A DNA stretch of 64,000 bases from Lachnospiraceae bacterium (GTDB taxonomy: Bacteria; Bacillota; Clostridia; Lachnospirales; Lachnospiraceae), in the NCBI GenBank assembly GCA_024682835.1, contig JAIKYU010000017.1:82651-146650 (forward strand). The letters are read 5' to 3'. Positions 8,733 through 17,717 of this stretch are shown piece by piece; within the stretch, counting starts at the first letter, position 1, and every line of letters begins with the position of its first letter. The position numbers and the translations under genes were made by a program. The notes under the pieces were generated by a model, which was not told the DNA's origin, made no database searches, and saw nothing but the letters and a program-made list of their open reading frames with translations.

Positions 8733-9673
8733 GATGGGTGCAGCTTGTGTTGCTGGCAGTGATCGTGGCGGTTCTGGGTTTTTCCGCCTGGAAGCTCTAC
8801 CGCTGGAACCAGGGAAATGAGGCGGACACCGGGCAGGCGGATACGCAGTCCGATGAAACCGGGGAGAATTTTTATATTGAGATTCTGGATCAGGTGTATC
8901 GCCTGACCGCAGATCAGCTCGCCGGAAAAAAGGATGACGGGAAGAATACCATTCTCTGCCTGGGAAACGACACCTTCGCCTGGGATTATGAAGGCGGGCT
9001 GACAAAGGCACTGGCAGAGGAAACCGGAGCTGAGATTCTAAACGGTGCATTCCCGGGCTCCACGGTCACTGTGAAGGAATCGGGAGAGGAGACAGACCCC
9101 GGGGACGTTTTCAGTTTTTATCACATTGCCATGTGTATTGCCGCGCAGGATTTTTCCGACATGGAGCAGCCGGTGCGGGATCGCTGGGAGGAAAACTACA
9201 ATATCCAATTTTCCTACGATGCCATCAAAAATGCGGATTATGAAGCGCTGGATACCATCCTGATCTACTATGACGCACAGGATTATCTGAAACAGCGTTC
9301 CGGGTACAATCCGGATGAGGAGAAGCGCTGGACGGATATCCATACCGTGTCGGGTGCCTATGCCTCCGGAATCCGGGCGATTCAGAAGGCGTATCCGCAC
9401 ATCCGGATGGTGCTGGTTACACCGGCGCTGGTGATGACCTACACGCCGGAAGGCAACCCGGTATCGGCGGACCGTTATGATTTCGGACACGGAACACTGA
9501 CGACCTATATCGATAGCATTCTGCAGGTCGGAGAAGCGTGCGGCGTCACGGTTCTTGACAACTATCACGGCATGACCGATGAGGAAAACAGCAACGGGTA
9601 TATGGTGGACACCACGCACCTGTCGGAAAAGGGCAATATCGCTGTGGCAAAGCACGTTGCGCGCGTCCTGTAA
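8729..9673 (+). CDS. Membrane-anchored SGNH-like protein with degenerate nucleophile motif
   Basis: 314 residues. The ATG at 8729 has GGGAGGAG before it and overlaps the previous stop; an in-frame ATG at 8711 lies on the ribosome site itself and is less likely. One N-terminal transmembrane segment (about 4-23) anchors a cytoplasm-external domain. The C-terminal DTTHLSEKG gives the Asp294/His297 pair of SGNH hydrolases. Block I reads LCLGNDTF, so the usual GDS serine is absent. It may be a non-catalytic SGNH fold or use another nucleophile. It is related in kind to the lipoprotein at 3843-4958, which keeps the serine but lacks the histidine. A role in O-acetylation of the polysaccharide is only a guess. 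Confidence 0.65.
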   Translation: MRWVQLVLLAVIVAVLGFSAWKLYRWNQGNEADTGQADTQSDETGENFYIEILDQVYRLTADQLAGKKDDGKNTILCLGNDTFAWDYEGGLTKALAEETGAEILNGAFPGSTVTVKESGEETDPGDVFSFYHIAMCIAAQDFSDMEQPVRDRWEENYNIQFSYDAIKNADYEALDTILIYYDAQDYLKQRSGYNPDEEKRWTDIHTVSGAYASGIRAIQKAYPHIRMVLVTPALVMTYTPEGNPVSADRYDFGHGTLTTYIDSILQVGEACGVTVLDNYHGMTDEENSNGYMVDTTHLSEKGNIAVAKHVARVL

Positions 9674-9760
9674 TCGTGATAAACTAGGCGGAAAGGGCTT
9701 TTCTGATGTTTTTGAGGGCGGGGGAAGAGGCAACTATCAACAGCAAGAAAGGGGAATGTG

Positions 9761-11491
9761 ATGAGCGAAGCAACGAAGCAACTGGAATACTGGCTGAATG
9801 ATCCCTATTTCGATGAGGGAACCAAAACGGAACTGACGGCGATCCGTAATGATGAAAAGGAAGTGGAGGATCGCTTTTACAAGGAACTGGAATTTGGTAC
9901 CGGCGGTCTCAGGGGCGTGATCGGTGCGGGGACCAATCGCATGAATATCTACACCGTTCGCAAAGCGACCCAGGGTCTTGCTAATTACATAAAAAAACAC
10001 GGCGATCCGTCCAAGGGTGTCGCGATTTCCTACGACTGCAGGCGGTTTTCCCCGGAGTTTGCCGAGGAGACGGCCCTCTGTCTTGCGGCGAACGGGATCA
10101 AGGCCTATCTTTCCGACACGCTCCGGCCGACACCGGAGTTGTCCTTCGCGCTTCGTTATTTCGGCTGTCAGGCAGGCGTGATGGTGACGGCCTCGCACAA
10201 TCCGCCGGAGTACAACGGTTACAAGGCATACTGGGAGGACGGTGCGCAGATGACTCCGCCGCACGATGTCGGTGTCATCGATGAGGTGCGTGCCATCACC
10301 GATTATCACGATATGAAGACCATGTCCAGAGAGGATGCCGTTGCGCAGGGATTGTACCAGACCTGGGGAACAGAGATCGATGATGCCTACATGAAGGCGC
10401 TGAAGGAGCAGATCATTCATCAGGAGGCGATTGATGCCGCCGGCGGCGACCTGAAGATCGTTTACACGCCGTTCCACGGCGCGAGCCTGAAGCCCACCAC
10501 GCGGATCCTTCGGGAGGTCGGTTTTAAGAATGTATTCGTCGTTCCGGAGCAGGAGGAGCCGGATCCGGAGTTTACCACGCTGGACTATCCCAATCCGGAG
10601 GATCCCAGGGCCTTCGAGCTGGCGCTGAAGCTCGCGCGGGAAAAGGATGCGGATATCGTGCTGGCGACCGATCCGGACGGCGACCGCCTGGGCATTTTCG
10701 CGAAGGATTCAAAAAGCGGCGAATATATCATGTTTACCGGTAATATGAGCGGCATGCTGATCGGCGAATACGTCCTTCGCGAGCGTGCGGCGACGGGACG
10801 GATGCCGGAAAATCCGGCGTTTGTCACAACGATTGTGACAACGAATATGGCACGCGTCATTGCCGAGAATTACGGCCTGCATTATGTGGAATGCCTGACC
10901 GGCTTCAAATATATCGGGGAGCAGATCAAGCTCTTCGAGCAGGCGGGATCCTATCACTATGTTTTCGGTCTGGAGGAGAGCTATGGATGTCTTGCCGGAA
11001 CGCACGCAAGAGACAAGGACGCCACGGTGGCCGTGCTGATGCTCTGCGAGCTGGCGGCATATTATAAAACGCAGGGCAAGACCGCGTGGGATGCGATGAT
11101 CGACATCTATGAGAAATACGGCTACTACAAGGAGGGACAGATTGCCATCACCATGAAGGGCATCGAAGGCGCCAAAGAAATTGCCGCCCTGATGGATAAG
11201 CTCAGGAGTGAGACGCCCAAAGCGTTCGGCGACTGGCAGGTTGAAGAATTCCGCGATTATAAAAGCGGCGAAACGGTCAGCTATAAAACGGGTGAAAAGG
11301 GAAAGACGGGACTCCCGTCCTCCAATGTGCTCTATTTTGCGCTGTCGGATGACGCCTGGTGCTGTGCAAGACCCTCCGGAACGGAACCGAAGATCAAGTT
11401 TTATATCGGCGTGAAGGGAACGTCTCTTGAAGATGCCCGCGCGAAGGAAGCGGCGCTCACCGATGCCGTGAAGGCGGTCGCCGGAATCTGA
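9761..11491 (+). CDS. Phosphohexomutase (phosphoglucomutase/phosphomannomutase)
   Basis: 576 residues, the normal length for the Firmicute alpha-phosphohexomutase. ATG 9761 follows AAAGGGGA at good spacing; the GTG at 9758 is an alternative. Four domains are recognisable from their loops: the phosphoserine loop VTASHNPPEYNG (Ser145), the metal loop DPDGDR (304-309), the sugar-binding GLEESYG and the phosphate-binding RPSGTEPK. It interconverts glucose-6-P and glucose-1-P (and probably the mannose phosphates), feeding UDP-glucose and GDP-mannose formation in the cytoplasm. It sits at the head of a run of glycosyltransferase genes and may supply their activated sugars. Confidence 0.92.
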   Translation: MSEATKQLEYWLNDPYFDEGTKTELTAIRNDEKEVEDRFYKELEFGTGGLRGVIGAGTNRMNIYTVRKATQGLANYIKKHGDPSKGVAISYDCRRFSPEFAEETALCLAANGIKAYLSDTLRPTPELSFALRYFGCQAGVMVTASHNPPEYNGYKAYWEDGAQMTPPHDVGVIDEVRAITDYHDMKTMSREDAVAQGLYQTWGTEIDDAYMKALKEQIIHQEAIDAAGGDLKIVYTPFHGASLKPTTRILREVGFKNVFVVPEQEEPDPEFTTLDYPNPEDPRAFELALKLAREKDADIVLATDPDGDRLGIFAKDSKSGEYIMFTGNMSGMLIGEYVLRERAATGRMPENPAFVTTIVTTNMARVIAENYGLHYVECLTGFKYIGEQIKLFEQAGSYHYVFGLEESYGCLAGTHARDKDATVAVLMLCELAAYYKTQGKTAWDAMIDIYEKYGYYKEGQIAITMKGIEGAKEIAALMDKLRSETPKAFGDWQVEEFRDYKSGETVSYKTGEKGKTGLPSSNVLYFALSDDAWCCARPSGTEPKIKFYIGVKGTSLEDARAKEAALTDAVKAVAGI

Positions 11492-11507
11492 CGGTCGAAG
11501 CACAGAC

Positions 11508-12788
11508 GTGACACGTTCCGACATCAAAAAAACGCTGGATTATGCCGGACGAAACGGTCTGGCTGCGACGATTGCCGCAGCCAGAGAGCGTCTTGCGGAT
11601 GAACGCGTCCCCTATCGGTATGATCTGCCTGCGGCGGCCGAACTGGAGCGTCAGCGCCGTGAATCCGGGGAATGGATGAAGGCCGGGACCGCGCCACTCG
11701 TGTCCGTTGTCGTGCCCGCATGGAAGCCGGTCAGGGAACACTTTGAGGCGATGCGGGCTTCGGTGGAGTCTCAGAGCTACGGCAACTTTGAATTGATCAT
11801 CAGCGAGGAACCCGGCGGGATCTCCGCCAACACCAATGCCGGCATCGCACGGGCGTCGGGAGCGTATATTGCCCTTCTGGATCACGATGATCTGCTGGCG
11901 CCGGATGCATTATACCATCTGGTGAAGGCGGTCAAGGCCGCGGAGGCACGCGGCGTTCGTCCGCTTATGGTTTATTCCGATGAGGACAAGATCCGCACGG
12001 AGAGCGAGCCTCTGTTTTTTGCTCCGAACAGGAAGCCGGATTTCAATTATGATTATCTGCTGTCCAACAATTATATCTGCCACCTGTCGATGATTGATGC
12101 CGCCGTTCTTAAGCAGCTGAAGATGAACGGTGAATATGACGGATCACAGGATCACGAGCTGTTTTTGCGGTTGTTTGCGCAGGCAGAGCCTGCAGGCGGG
12201 CCCGCGTGCGCGGATGCCCGGTTTCTTCATGTGCCCAGGGTGCTTTATCACTGGCGATCCCACAAAGACTCGACAGCGGAAAGCGGCGCACATAAGAGTT
12301 ATGCCCACGAGGCCGGAAGACGGGCCGTCTCGTCGCATCTCAGGTCCCGCGGCGTAAACTGCGCCGTGCAGGAAACAGCGCACAGAGGCTTCTTCCGTGT
12401 GCAATATTTCGATGATATTTTTGTATCCCGTCCGGATATCGGAGCTGTCGGCGGAAAACTGACGGACAGACGGGGGCGCATGAGAGGTGGACTTTATACG
12501 GGGAAGGGCGAGATCCTCTTCGACGGACAGCCGCGCGGAGCAAGCGGCGGGTTCACGCACCGGGCGGCCTGCCAGCAGGACGCGGAAGCGGTTGACTGCG
12601 GAAACATCATCATTCGGCCCAAGCTGCTGCACAGTCTGTCCGGAGAAATCCGCGAGCTGCTGTCCGAAGGGTGTGTGAACGGGATGAACCGGGAGGAAAG
12701 AATCCGGGCGAGCATTAACCTGTGCGAGAAGATCCGCGAAAGAGGATACCGGATTCTCTGGGATCCCCTCATGGAAAAAAGGATTTGA
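11508..12788 (+). CDS. GT2 family glycosyltransferase
   Basis: 426 residues, GT-A fold. VSVVVPAWKP opens the nucleotide-binding domain, and ALLDHDDLL carries the DxD-type metal site near residue 125. SDEDKI and QDHELFLRL are typical of GT2 enzymes such as GT2 domains of rhamnan and capsule synthases. The N-terminal 60 residues are an extra helical segment. The start is GTG 11508, only 16 bases after the mutase gene and without a strong ribosome site; no better in-frame start is seen before the conserved core. It probably adds a sugar to a lipid-linked oligosaccharide on the cytoplasmic side. Donor and linkage are unknown. Confidence 0.85.
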   Translation: MTRSDIKKTLDYAGRNGLAATIAAARERLADERVPYRYDLPAAAELERQRRESGEWMKAGTAPLVSVVVPAWKPVREHFEAMRASVESQSYGNFELIISEEPGGISANTNAGIARASGAYIALLDHDDLLAPDALYHLVKAVKAAEARGVRPLMVYSDEDKIRTESEPLFFAPNRKPDFNYDYLLSNNYICHLSMIDAAVLKQLKMNGEYDGSQDHELFLRLFAQAEPAGGPACADARFLHVPRVLYHWRSHKDSTAESGAHKSYAHEAGRRAVSSHLRSRGVNCAVQETAHRGFFRVQYFDDIFVSRPDIGAVGGKLTDRRGRMRGGLYTGKGEILFDGQPRGASGGFTHRAACQQDAEAVDCGNIIIRPKLLHSLSGEIRELLSEGCVNGMNREERIRASINLCEKIRERGYRILWDPLMEKRI

Positions 12789-12792
12789 GACC

Positions 12793-13773
12793 ATGGTCGG
12801 AATCGGCGGGAAGCTGACAACCATCATACCGAATTTCAATGGGGAAGCCGAGATTGCCGGCTGCCTGGCCAGTGTCCTGCGGGAAGCGCCGGCTTCGAGT
12901 ATTATCGTCGTGGATGACGGTTCGACGGACGGGAGCCTTGATTTGATAAAGCATCGTTTTCCGGAGGTTCGTGTCATTCAATTCGAGGAAAACCGGGGCT
13001 TTGCACATGCGGTGAATGCCGGCATCCTTGCGGCCGAAACGCCGTATGTGTTTCTGCTGAACAACGATGCGCGTGTGACGCCCGGTGCGTTGCAGCGCCT
13101 TCTTGGCGCAATGGAGGAGACGGGGCGGAACACCTTTTCCGTTCAGGCAAAGATGCTGACCAGGTCGAAGCCGAGGCGAATCGACAGCTGCGGGGATCTG
13201 TACTGCGCCCTGGGCTGGGCTTTTTCACCCGGGCTGGGGGCGGACGAGGGACAGTATTGCAGACGGACTGAGCTGACCTCCACCTGCGCGGGAGCAGCTC
13301 TTTACCGCAGGGAGCTGCTGATCCGGGTCGGCATGTTTGATGAGGCGCATTTCTGTTATCTGGAGGACGTTGACCTTGGCATTCGGGCGCGTCTGGCCGG
13401 ATATCGGAATCTCTACGAACCGACGGCTGTGGTCCTGCATTCCGGAAGCGCGTCCTCCGGCGGGAAGCGTCACAGTGATTTTAAGGTGCGGCTGGCCGCG
13501 GGCAATAATCTGTATCTTCTTTATAAGAATTTTCCGCCGGTGGTGCTGGCGATTCTGTCTCCCCTGCTGGCGGCAGGAATGGTGATCAAGGGGGTCTATT
13601 TCTGCAGAAAAGGCCTGGGGACGGCATATATCGGAGGGCTTGCCGAGGGCTGCCGGAAGATTCTAGACGGCGCGGACCGCAGGGTACGTCCGGCCAATCC
13701 GCGTGAGCTTCGCGCGCTGATCCGCCTGACAGCCGAGTTGTATGTCAATCTGATCCGGAGGGTAGTCGGTTGA
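12793..13773 (+). CDS. GT2 family glycosyltransferase (rhamnosyltransferase-like)
   Basis: 326 residues. LTTIIPNFNG, IVVDDGSTDG and FLLNNDARV are the GT2 motifs; CAGAALYRRELL and FCYLEDVDLGIR are typical of the WbbL/rhamnosyltransferase-like branch. A hydrophobic stretch near residues 248-268 suggests membrane association. ATG 12793 lies 4 bases after the upstream stop. The end overlaps the next gene's TTG start by 4 bases, so both are likely coupled. The protein probably extends the lipid-linked chain begun by the downstream priming transferase. The sugar is not known. Confidence 0.85.
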   Translation: MVGIGGKLTTIIPNFNGEAEIAGCLASVLREAPASSIIVVDDGSTDGSLDLIKHRFPEVRVIQFEENRGFAHAVNAGILAAETPYVFLLNNDARVTPGALQRLLGAMEETGRNTFSVQAKMLTRSKPRRIDSCGDLYCALGWAFSPGLGADEGQYCRRTELTSTCAGAALYRRELLIRVGMFDEAHFCYLEDVDLGIRARLAGYRNLYEPTAVVLHSGSASSGGKRHSDFKVRLAAGNNLYLLYKNFPPVVLAILSPLLAAGMVIKGVYFCRKGLGTAYIGGLAEGCRKILDGADRRVRPANPRELRALIRLTAELYVNLIRRVVG

Positions 13774-15185
13774 TCAAGGACAATCAAACATTCCTGAACA
13801 GACTGCATCTGGTTCTGGATGCTGTGTTGACGGCTCTTGCGTATATGCTGGCCTGGTGGATCAAATTTGAGTCGATTTTTGCCACCAGGGATCCGAATGT
13901 GCACGCGCTTCCGATGGAGACCTACTTCAGGGCGCTCTATGTGCTGGTGCCCGCCTATCTGATTCTGTACTATTTCTTCGGGCTCTACAATTCCCAGCGC
14001 GTTTCGCGAAGCTGGGAGGATTTTACCAATATCGTCAAATCGAATATCGTGGGTTTTCTCGGGTTCTTTGTCCTTTTGTACATCTCGAAGCAGATCGATT
14101 TTTCGCGGACGATGATCGGTATTTTTTTCGTGATCAATATCATCGTCATGATGAATTCGCGTATGGCGGTACGGGCGGTTTTGCGCTATTTCCGGAAACG
14201 CGGCTACAATATCAAGCATGTGCTTCTGGTGGGTTATTCCCGGGCGGCGGAAAGCTATATCATCCGCATAGATTCCAATCCGCAGTGGGGATACGACTGC
14301 GTAGGGGTGCTGGATGATGATGTCCCGCTCGGCACGGCGTATCACGGCGTTAAGGTAATCGGCAAAATCGATGAGCTTCAGGATTATCTCGACCGGAATG
14401 AATTTGATGAAATCACCATCACTTTGCCGCTGACTGCTTATGACCGGCTGGAGGAGCTGGTTGCCCGGTGCGAAAAAACCGGAGTTCACACGAAGTTCAT
14501 ACCGGATTATACCAGCCTGTTTCCGAGTAACCCGTACACGGAGGACATTGCCGGGCTCGCGGTCATCAGCATCCGGTATGTGGCACTGACCAACACGTTG
14601 AACCGTGCGGTTAAGCGGCTGATGGACATTGTGGGCTCCCTGATCGCCATCGCGCTGTTCGCGGTACCGATGCTTGTTATTGCCGTCGCGATCAGGGTGA
14701 CGAGCAAGGGACCCGTGATTTTTAAGCAGGAGCGGGTGGGGAGGCACGGGAAAACCTTCATGATGTTCAAATTCCGCACGATGGAGGTACAGGATAAAAA
14801 GACGGAGGAAGGCGGCTGGACCACACCGGATGATCCGCGGGTCACCAGAGTCGGGCGGTTTTTACGCAGGACAAGTCTGGATGAAACGCCGCAGTTTTTC
14901 AATATCCTGATCGGTCAGATGAGCCTGGTGGGGCCCCGTCCGGAACGGCCCAATTATGTCGAAAAGTTTCGTGATGAGGAGCAGATTCCGCGCTATATGG
15001 TGCGGCATCAGGTTCGCCCCGGTCTGACCGGCTGGGCACAGATCAACGGTTACCGCGGGGATACGTCGATCAGAAAGCGCATCGATCATGATATCTATTA
15101 CATAGAAAACTGGTCACTCAAGTTTGACATCAAGATTCTTTTCCTTACGGTATTCAAAGGCTTTATCAATAAGAATGCCTATTAG
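13770..15185 (+). CDS. Polyprenyl-phosphate glycosyl-1-phosphate transferase (WcaJ/WbaP type)
   Basis: 471 residues. The TTG start overlaps the previous stop (TTGA) and has GGAGGG 8 bases upstream. Four N-terminal transmembrane segments are followed by a Rossmann-like domain (VLLVGYSRAAE) and a C-terminal bacterial sugar transferase domain from about residue 275 with GPVIFKQERVGRHGK, MFKFRTM and RPGLTGWAQING. The family transfers a hexose-1-phosphate, usually glucose or galactose, from a UDP-sugar to undecaprenyl phosphate and so starts chain synthesis at the membrane. A second priming transferase lies at 36220, which suggests two different glycans or two alternative first sugars. Confidence 0.92.
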   Translation: MIKDNQTFLNRLHLVLDAVLTALAYMLAWWIKFESIFATRDPNVHALPMETYFRALYVLVPAYLILYYFFGLYNSQRVSRSWEDFTNIVKSNIVGFLGFFVLLYISKQIDFSRTMIGIFFVINIIVMMNSRMAVRAVLRYFRKRGYNIKHVLLVGYSRAAESYIIRIDSNPQWGYDCVGVLDDDVPLGTAYHGVKVIGKIDELQDYLDRNEFDEITITLPLTAYDRLEELVARCEKTGVHTKFIPDYTSLFPSNPYTEDIAGLAVISIRYVALTNTLNRAVKRLMDIVGSLIAIALFAVPMLVIAVAIRVTSKGPVIFKQERVGRHGKTFMMFKFRTMEVQDKKTEEGGWTTPDDPRVTRVGRFLRRTSLDETPQFFNILIGQMSLVGPRPERPNYVEKFRDEEQIPRYMVRHQVRPGLTGWAQINGYRGDTSIRKRIDHDIYYIENWSLKFDIKILFLTVFKGFINKNAY

Positions 15186-15259
15186 TCGAGAGATTACTGT
15201 TCACAGAACCCCGCCCCATTCGCACACGGTCGTTTCGCGACTTTTCCGCACTACGTGAC

Positions 15260-15288
15260 TTGCATAATTCTTTGATTTGTGGCAGAAT
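15260..15288 (+). promoter_or_regulatory. Weak promoter candidate before the LCP gene
   Basis: TTGCAT (15260-15265), 17 bases, CAGAAT (15283-15288). Both boxes are imperfect. The 164-base gap before the LCP gene is the largest between 9761 and 17672, so a promoter here is reasonable; a second weak pair is TTGATT 15272 with TGTTAT 15295. Confidence 0.3.
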
Positions 15289-15349
15289 ATGGAGTGTTAT
15301 GCAAAAATAGGAAGAAGAGTCCTTTTGAGACCGATATGCGAGGAGAATC

Positions 15350-16696
15350 ATGACGAAAAGAAACGACGGTCATCGTGATGACAGATATGACGACAGATAT
15401 GATGACCGGTATGAGGACGATGATTACGATGAGTCGTATGATGACGACGGGTACGATGAGTATGAGGATGAAGAGCGCCGTCCGGTGAAGCGGCGGCCCG
15501 CAGGCAGCCGCGGAAGAGGGCCGGCCCGGAGCAAAGCCGGACACAGCGGCGGCCGCGGCGGGAAGAAGAGCAACAGAAAAAAACGGGCGATTATCATTTT
15601 TGCGGTGGAGATCGTGGTTCTGCTGGTGCTGTTGTTTGGCGCGTACACCCTGTTTGTGCGGATGAATGTCACCAGTGTCGGCAAGACCAATCTGAATGTG
15701 GTTACGACCACGGCCGAAAGCGGCACGGTGGAACTAAAGAGCAATGAGATCGTCATCAACGAGTCCGTTGCCGAGAGCCAGGTGATGAAGGGTTATCGCA
15801 ACATCGCGCTCTTCGGTGTGGATTCGCGCGACAAAAAGCTGGATAAGAACACGCGAAGTGACGCGATCATCATTGCTTCGATCAATCAGGACAACGGAGA
15901 GATCAAGCTCGTTTCCGTTTTCCGCGACACCTACCTGAATCTGTCGAACGATACCTATAATAAGTGCAACAGCGCTTATGCCAAGGGCGGTCCGGCTCAG
16001 GCGATCTCCATGCTCAACATGAATCTGGATCTTGATATTTCCGATTTTGTGACGGTCGGATTTACGGGACTTGCGGATATGATTGATGCGCTCGGCGGTG
16101 TTGAGGTGGATGTGGAATCCTCCGTGATTGACCATCTGAACAATTACCAGATCAGCATGGTGGGGAAAAAGAACGGAACAAATGCCGCGGGAGAGGACAA
16201 TTTTGTGGCGACAGCGGGGACGGATTATATTCCGGTGACCAAATCCGGTCTGCAGACGCTGAATGGCCTGCAGGCGACAGCGTACTGCCGGATCCGCTAC
16301 GTCGGTGATGATTTTGCGCGTGCGGAGAGGCAGCGCAGAGTGTTGACCGCGATTCTGACCAAGGCGAAGGCCTCCAACATCTCCACACTGGAGAAGATCG
16401 CCTCCGGTATTTTCAAGGAAACCTACACTTCGCTGGATTTGCAGGAAATTTTTGAGATGCTTAAGGAAGTTCCTTCCTATCATGTGGTGGGCGACGAGGG
16501 TTTCCCCACGGAATCGCTGCGTACGACCGGCAATATGGGATCCCGCGTGGGATCCAGCGTACTGCCGATGGATTTAAAGGCCAATGTGGAGTGGCTGCAC
16601 GGCTTCCTGTTCGATGTGGATGATTACACGGTCACGGCGGATGTGCAGCGTTTCAGCGATAAGATAGCGGCAGATGTCTCCAAGAATCTCCGTTGA
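15350..16696 (+). CDS. LytR-CpsA-Psr (LCP) family cell-wall glycopolymer ligase
   Basis: 448 residues. The cytoplasmic N-terminus (1-80) is unusual: DRYDD repeats rich in Asp/Tyr, then an Arg/Lys/Gly-rich stretch. One transmembrane segment follows (about 82-104), then the extracellular LCP domain with LFGVDSRD, TRSDAIIIASI, VSVFRDTYL and IRYVGDDFARAERQRR, whose Arg/Asp residues bind the pyrophosphate lipid. The family moves undecaprenyl-linked glycopolymers onto peptidoglycan or proteins. A clear GGAGA ribosome site precedes the ATG. The gene sits after the priming transferase and before another GT2, so it probably attaches this locus's product. Confidence 0.9.
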   Translation: MTKRNDGHRDDRYDDRYDDRYEDDDYDESYDDDGYDEYEDEERRPVKRRPAGSRGRGPARSKAGHSGGRGGKKSNRKKRAIIIFAVEIVVLLVLLFGAYTLFVRMNVTSVGKTNLNVVTTTAESGTVELKSNEIVINESVAESQVMKGYRNIALFGVDSRDKKLDKNTRSDAIIIASINQDNGEIKLVSVFRDTYLNLSNDTYNKCNSAYAKGGPAQAISMLNMNLDLDISDFVTVGFTGLADMIDALGGVEVDVESSVIDHLNNYQISMVGKKNGTNAAGEDNFVATAGTDYIPVTKSGLQTLNGLQATAYCRIRYVGDDFARAERQRRVLTAILTKAKASNISTLEKIASGIFKETYTSLDLQEIFEMLKEVPSYHVVGDEGFPTESLRTTGNMGSRVGSSVLPMDLKANVEWLHGFLFDVDDYTVTADVQRFSDKIAADVSKNLR

Positions 16697-17672
16697 CGTC
16701 GTCATTCCGGTCTATCGGCCGGGACGGGATGATAAGCTGCTCAGGGCGCTTCGGATGCTGCAGACGCAGACCCTGCCGGCAGAGCGGATCATCCTGATCA
16801 ATACGGAGGAGAAACGGTACACGGGATGGGCGTCGGCCGAACGGATCGGAGAACAGTTTCCGAACCTCACTGTCCGTCACATCGGGAAGGACGAGTTTGA
16901 TCATGCCGGGGCGCGCAATGAGGGGGCGGCACAGTCCGATGCGGCGTTTCTTCTGTTCATGACGATGGACGCCGTGCCCGCGGATGAGCATCTGATCAGA
17001 CTGCTTGCGGATGTGATGGAGCGCGATGAGAAATGCGCCATCGTATATGCCCGTCAGCTGCCCAATCCGGGAGCGACGGAGGCGGAACGATCCGCCAGGG
17101 AGTTCAATTACCCGGCACAGTCCTCCCGCAAGACGCTCGCTGATGAGGAAAGGCTGGGGATCCGGGCGAGTTTTGCTTCAAACGTGTGTGCCATGTATCG
17201 CCGGTCGGTGTTTGACCGGCTGGGCGGATTCTCGGCACCGGCAATATTTAACGAGGATATGGTGTTTGCCCACGCGGCACTGCATGCGGGATACAGCATT
17301 CAGTACTGCGCAGAGGCCAGAGTGTTCCATTCGCATGATTACACCGCGGGGGATCAGTTTCACAGAAATTTTGATCTCGGTGTATCTCAGGCGATGCATC
17401 CGGAGGTGTTCGGTCAGGTCAGTTCCGAGCGGGAAGGAAAGCGGTTTGTTCTGGAGACGCTCCGCCGCCTGTTTCGGACGGGGCATGGGAAGGAGATTCC
17501 CGGGTACCTCTGCGTCTGCGCAGCCCGCTACGCCGGATTCCTGCTTGGGAAGAATTACCGCAGACTGCCTGCCGGTGTGGTGAGGCGATGTACAAATCAG
17601 CGGGAATTCTGGAACCGCATGACCGGTGGCGCAGGCCTGCGGATCCGGTCCATAGCCGAAGAACTCCGGTAG
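16674..17672 (+). CDS. GT2 family glycosyltransferase, rhamnosyltransferase-like
   Basis: 332 residues. The DVVIPVYRPG start, the FDHAGARNEGA motif (equivalent to DHGGTRN of rhamnosyltransferases) and LFMTMDAVP (metal site) place it in the WbbL/RfbF-like branch. FNEDMVFAHAAL and VFHSHDYT are further family blocks. It would use a dTDP-rhamnose-like or other 6-deoxy donor; no dTDP-rhamnose genes are in this window, so the donor must come from elsewhere or differ. The ATG lies 23 bases inside the end of the LCP gene, implying coupled translation. Confidence 0.85.
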   Translation: MSPRISVDVVIPVYRPGRDDKLLRALRMLQTQTLPAERIILINTEEKRYTGWASAERIGEQFPNLTVRHIGKDEFDHAGARNEGAAQSDAAFLLFMTMDAVPADEHLIRLLADVMERDEKCAIVYARQLPNPGATEAERSAREFNYPAQSSRKTLADEERLGIRASFASNVCAMYRRSVFDRLGGFSAPAIFNEDMVFAHAALHAGYSIQYCAEARVFHSHDYTAGDQFHRNFDLGVSQAMHPEVFGQVSSEREGKRFVLETLRRLFRTGHGKEIPGYLCVCAARYAGFLLGKNYRRLPAGVVRRCTNQREFWNRMTGGAGLRIRSIAEELR

Positions 17673-17717
17673 CGGACCGGGGCGATCCGGCGGAGTTGTC
17701 AGTTCGGGAGGCTTTAT

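Noticed and set aside
17673..17717. glmS ribozyme
   Set aside because: Only 45 bases lie between the glycosyltransferase stop and the glmS ATG, too short for the ribozyme.
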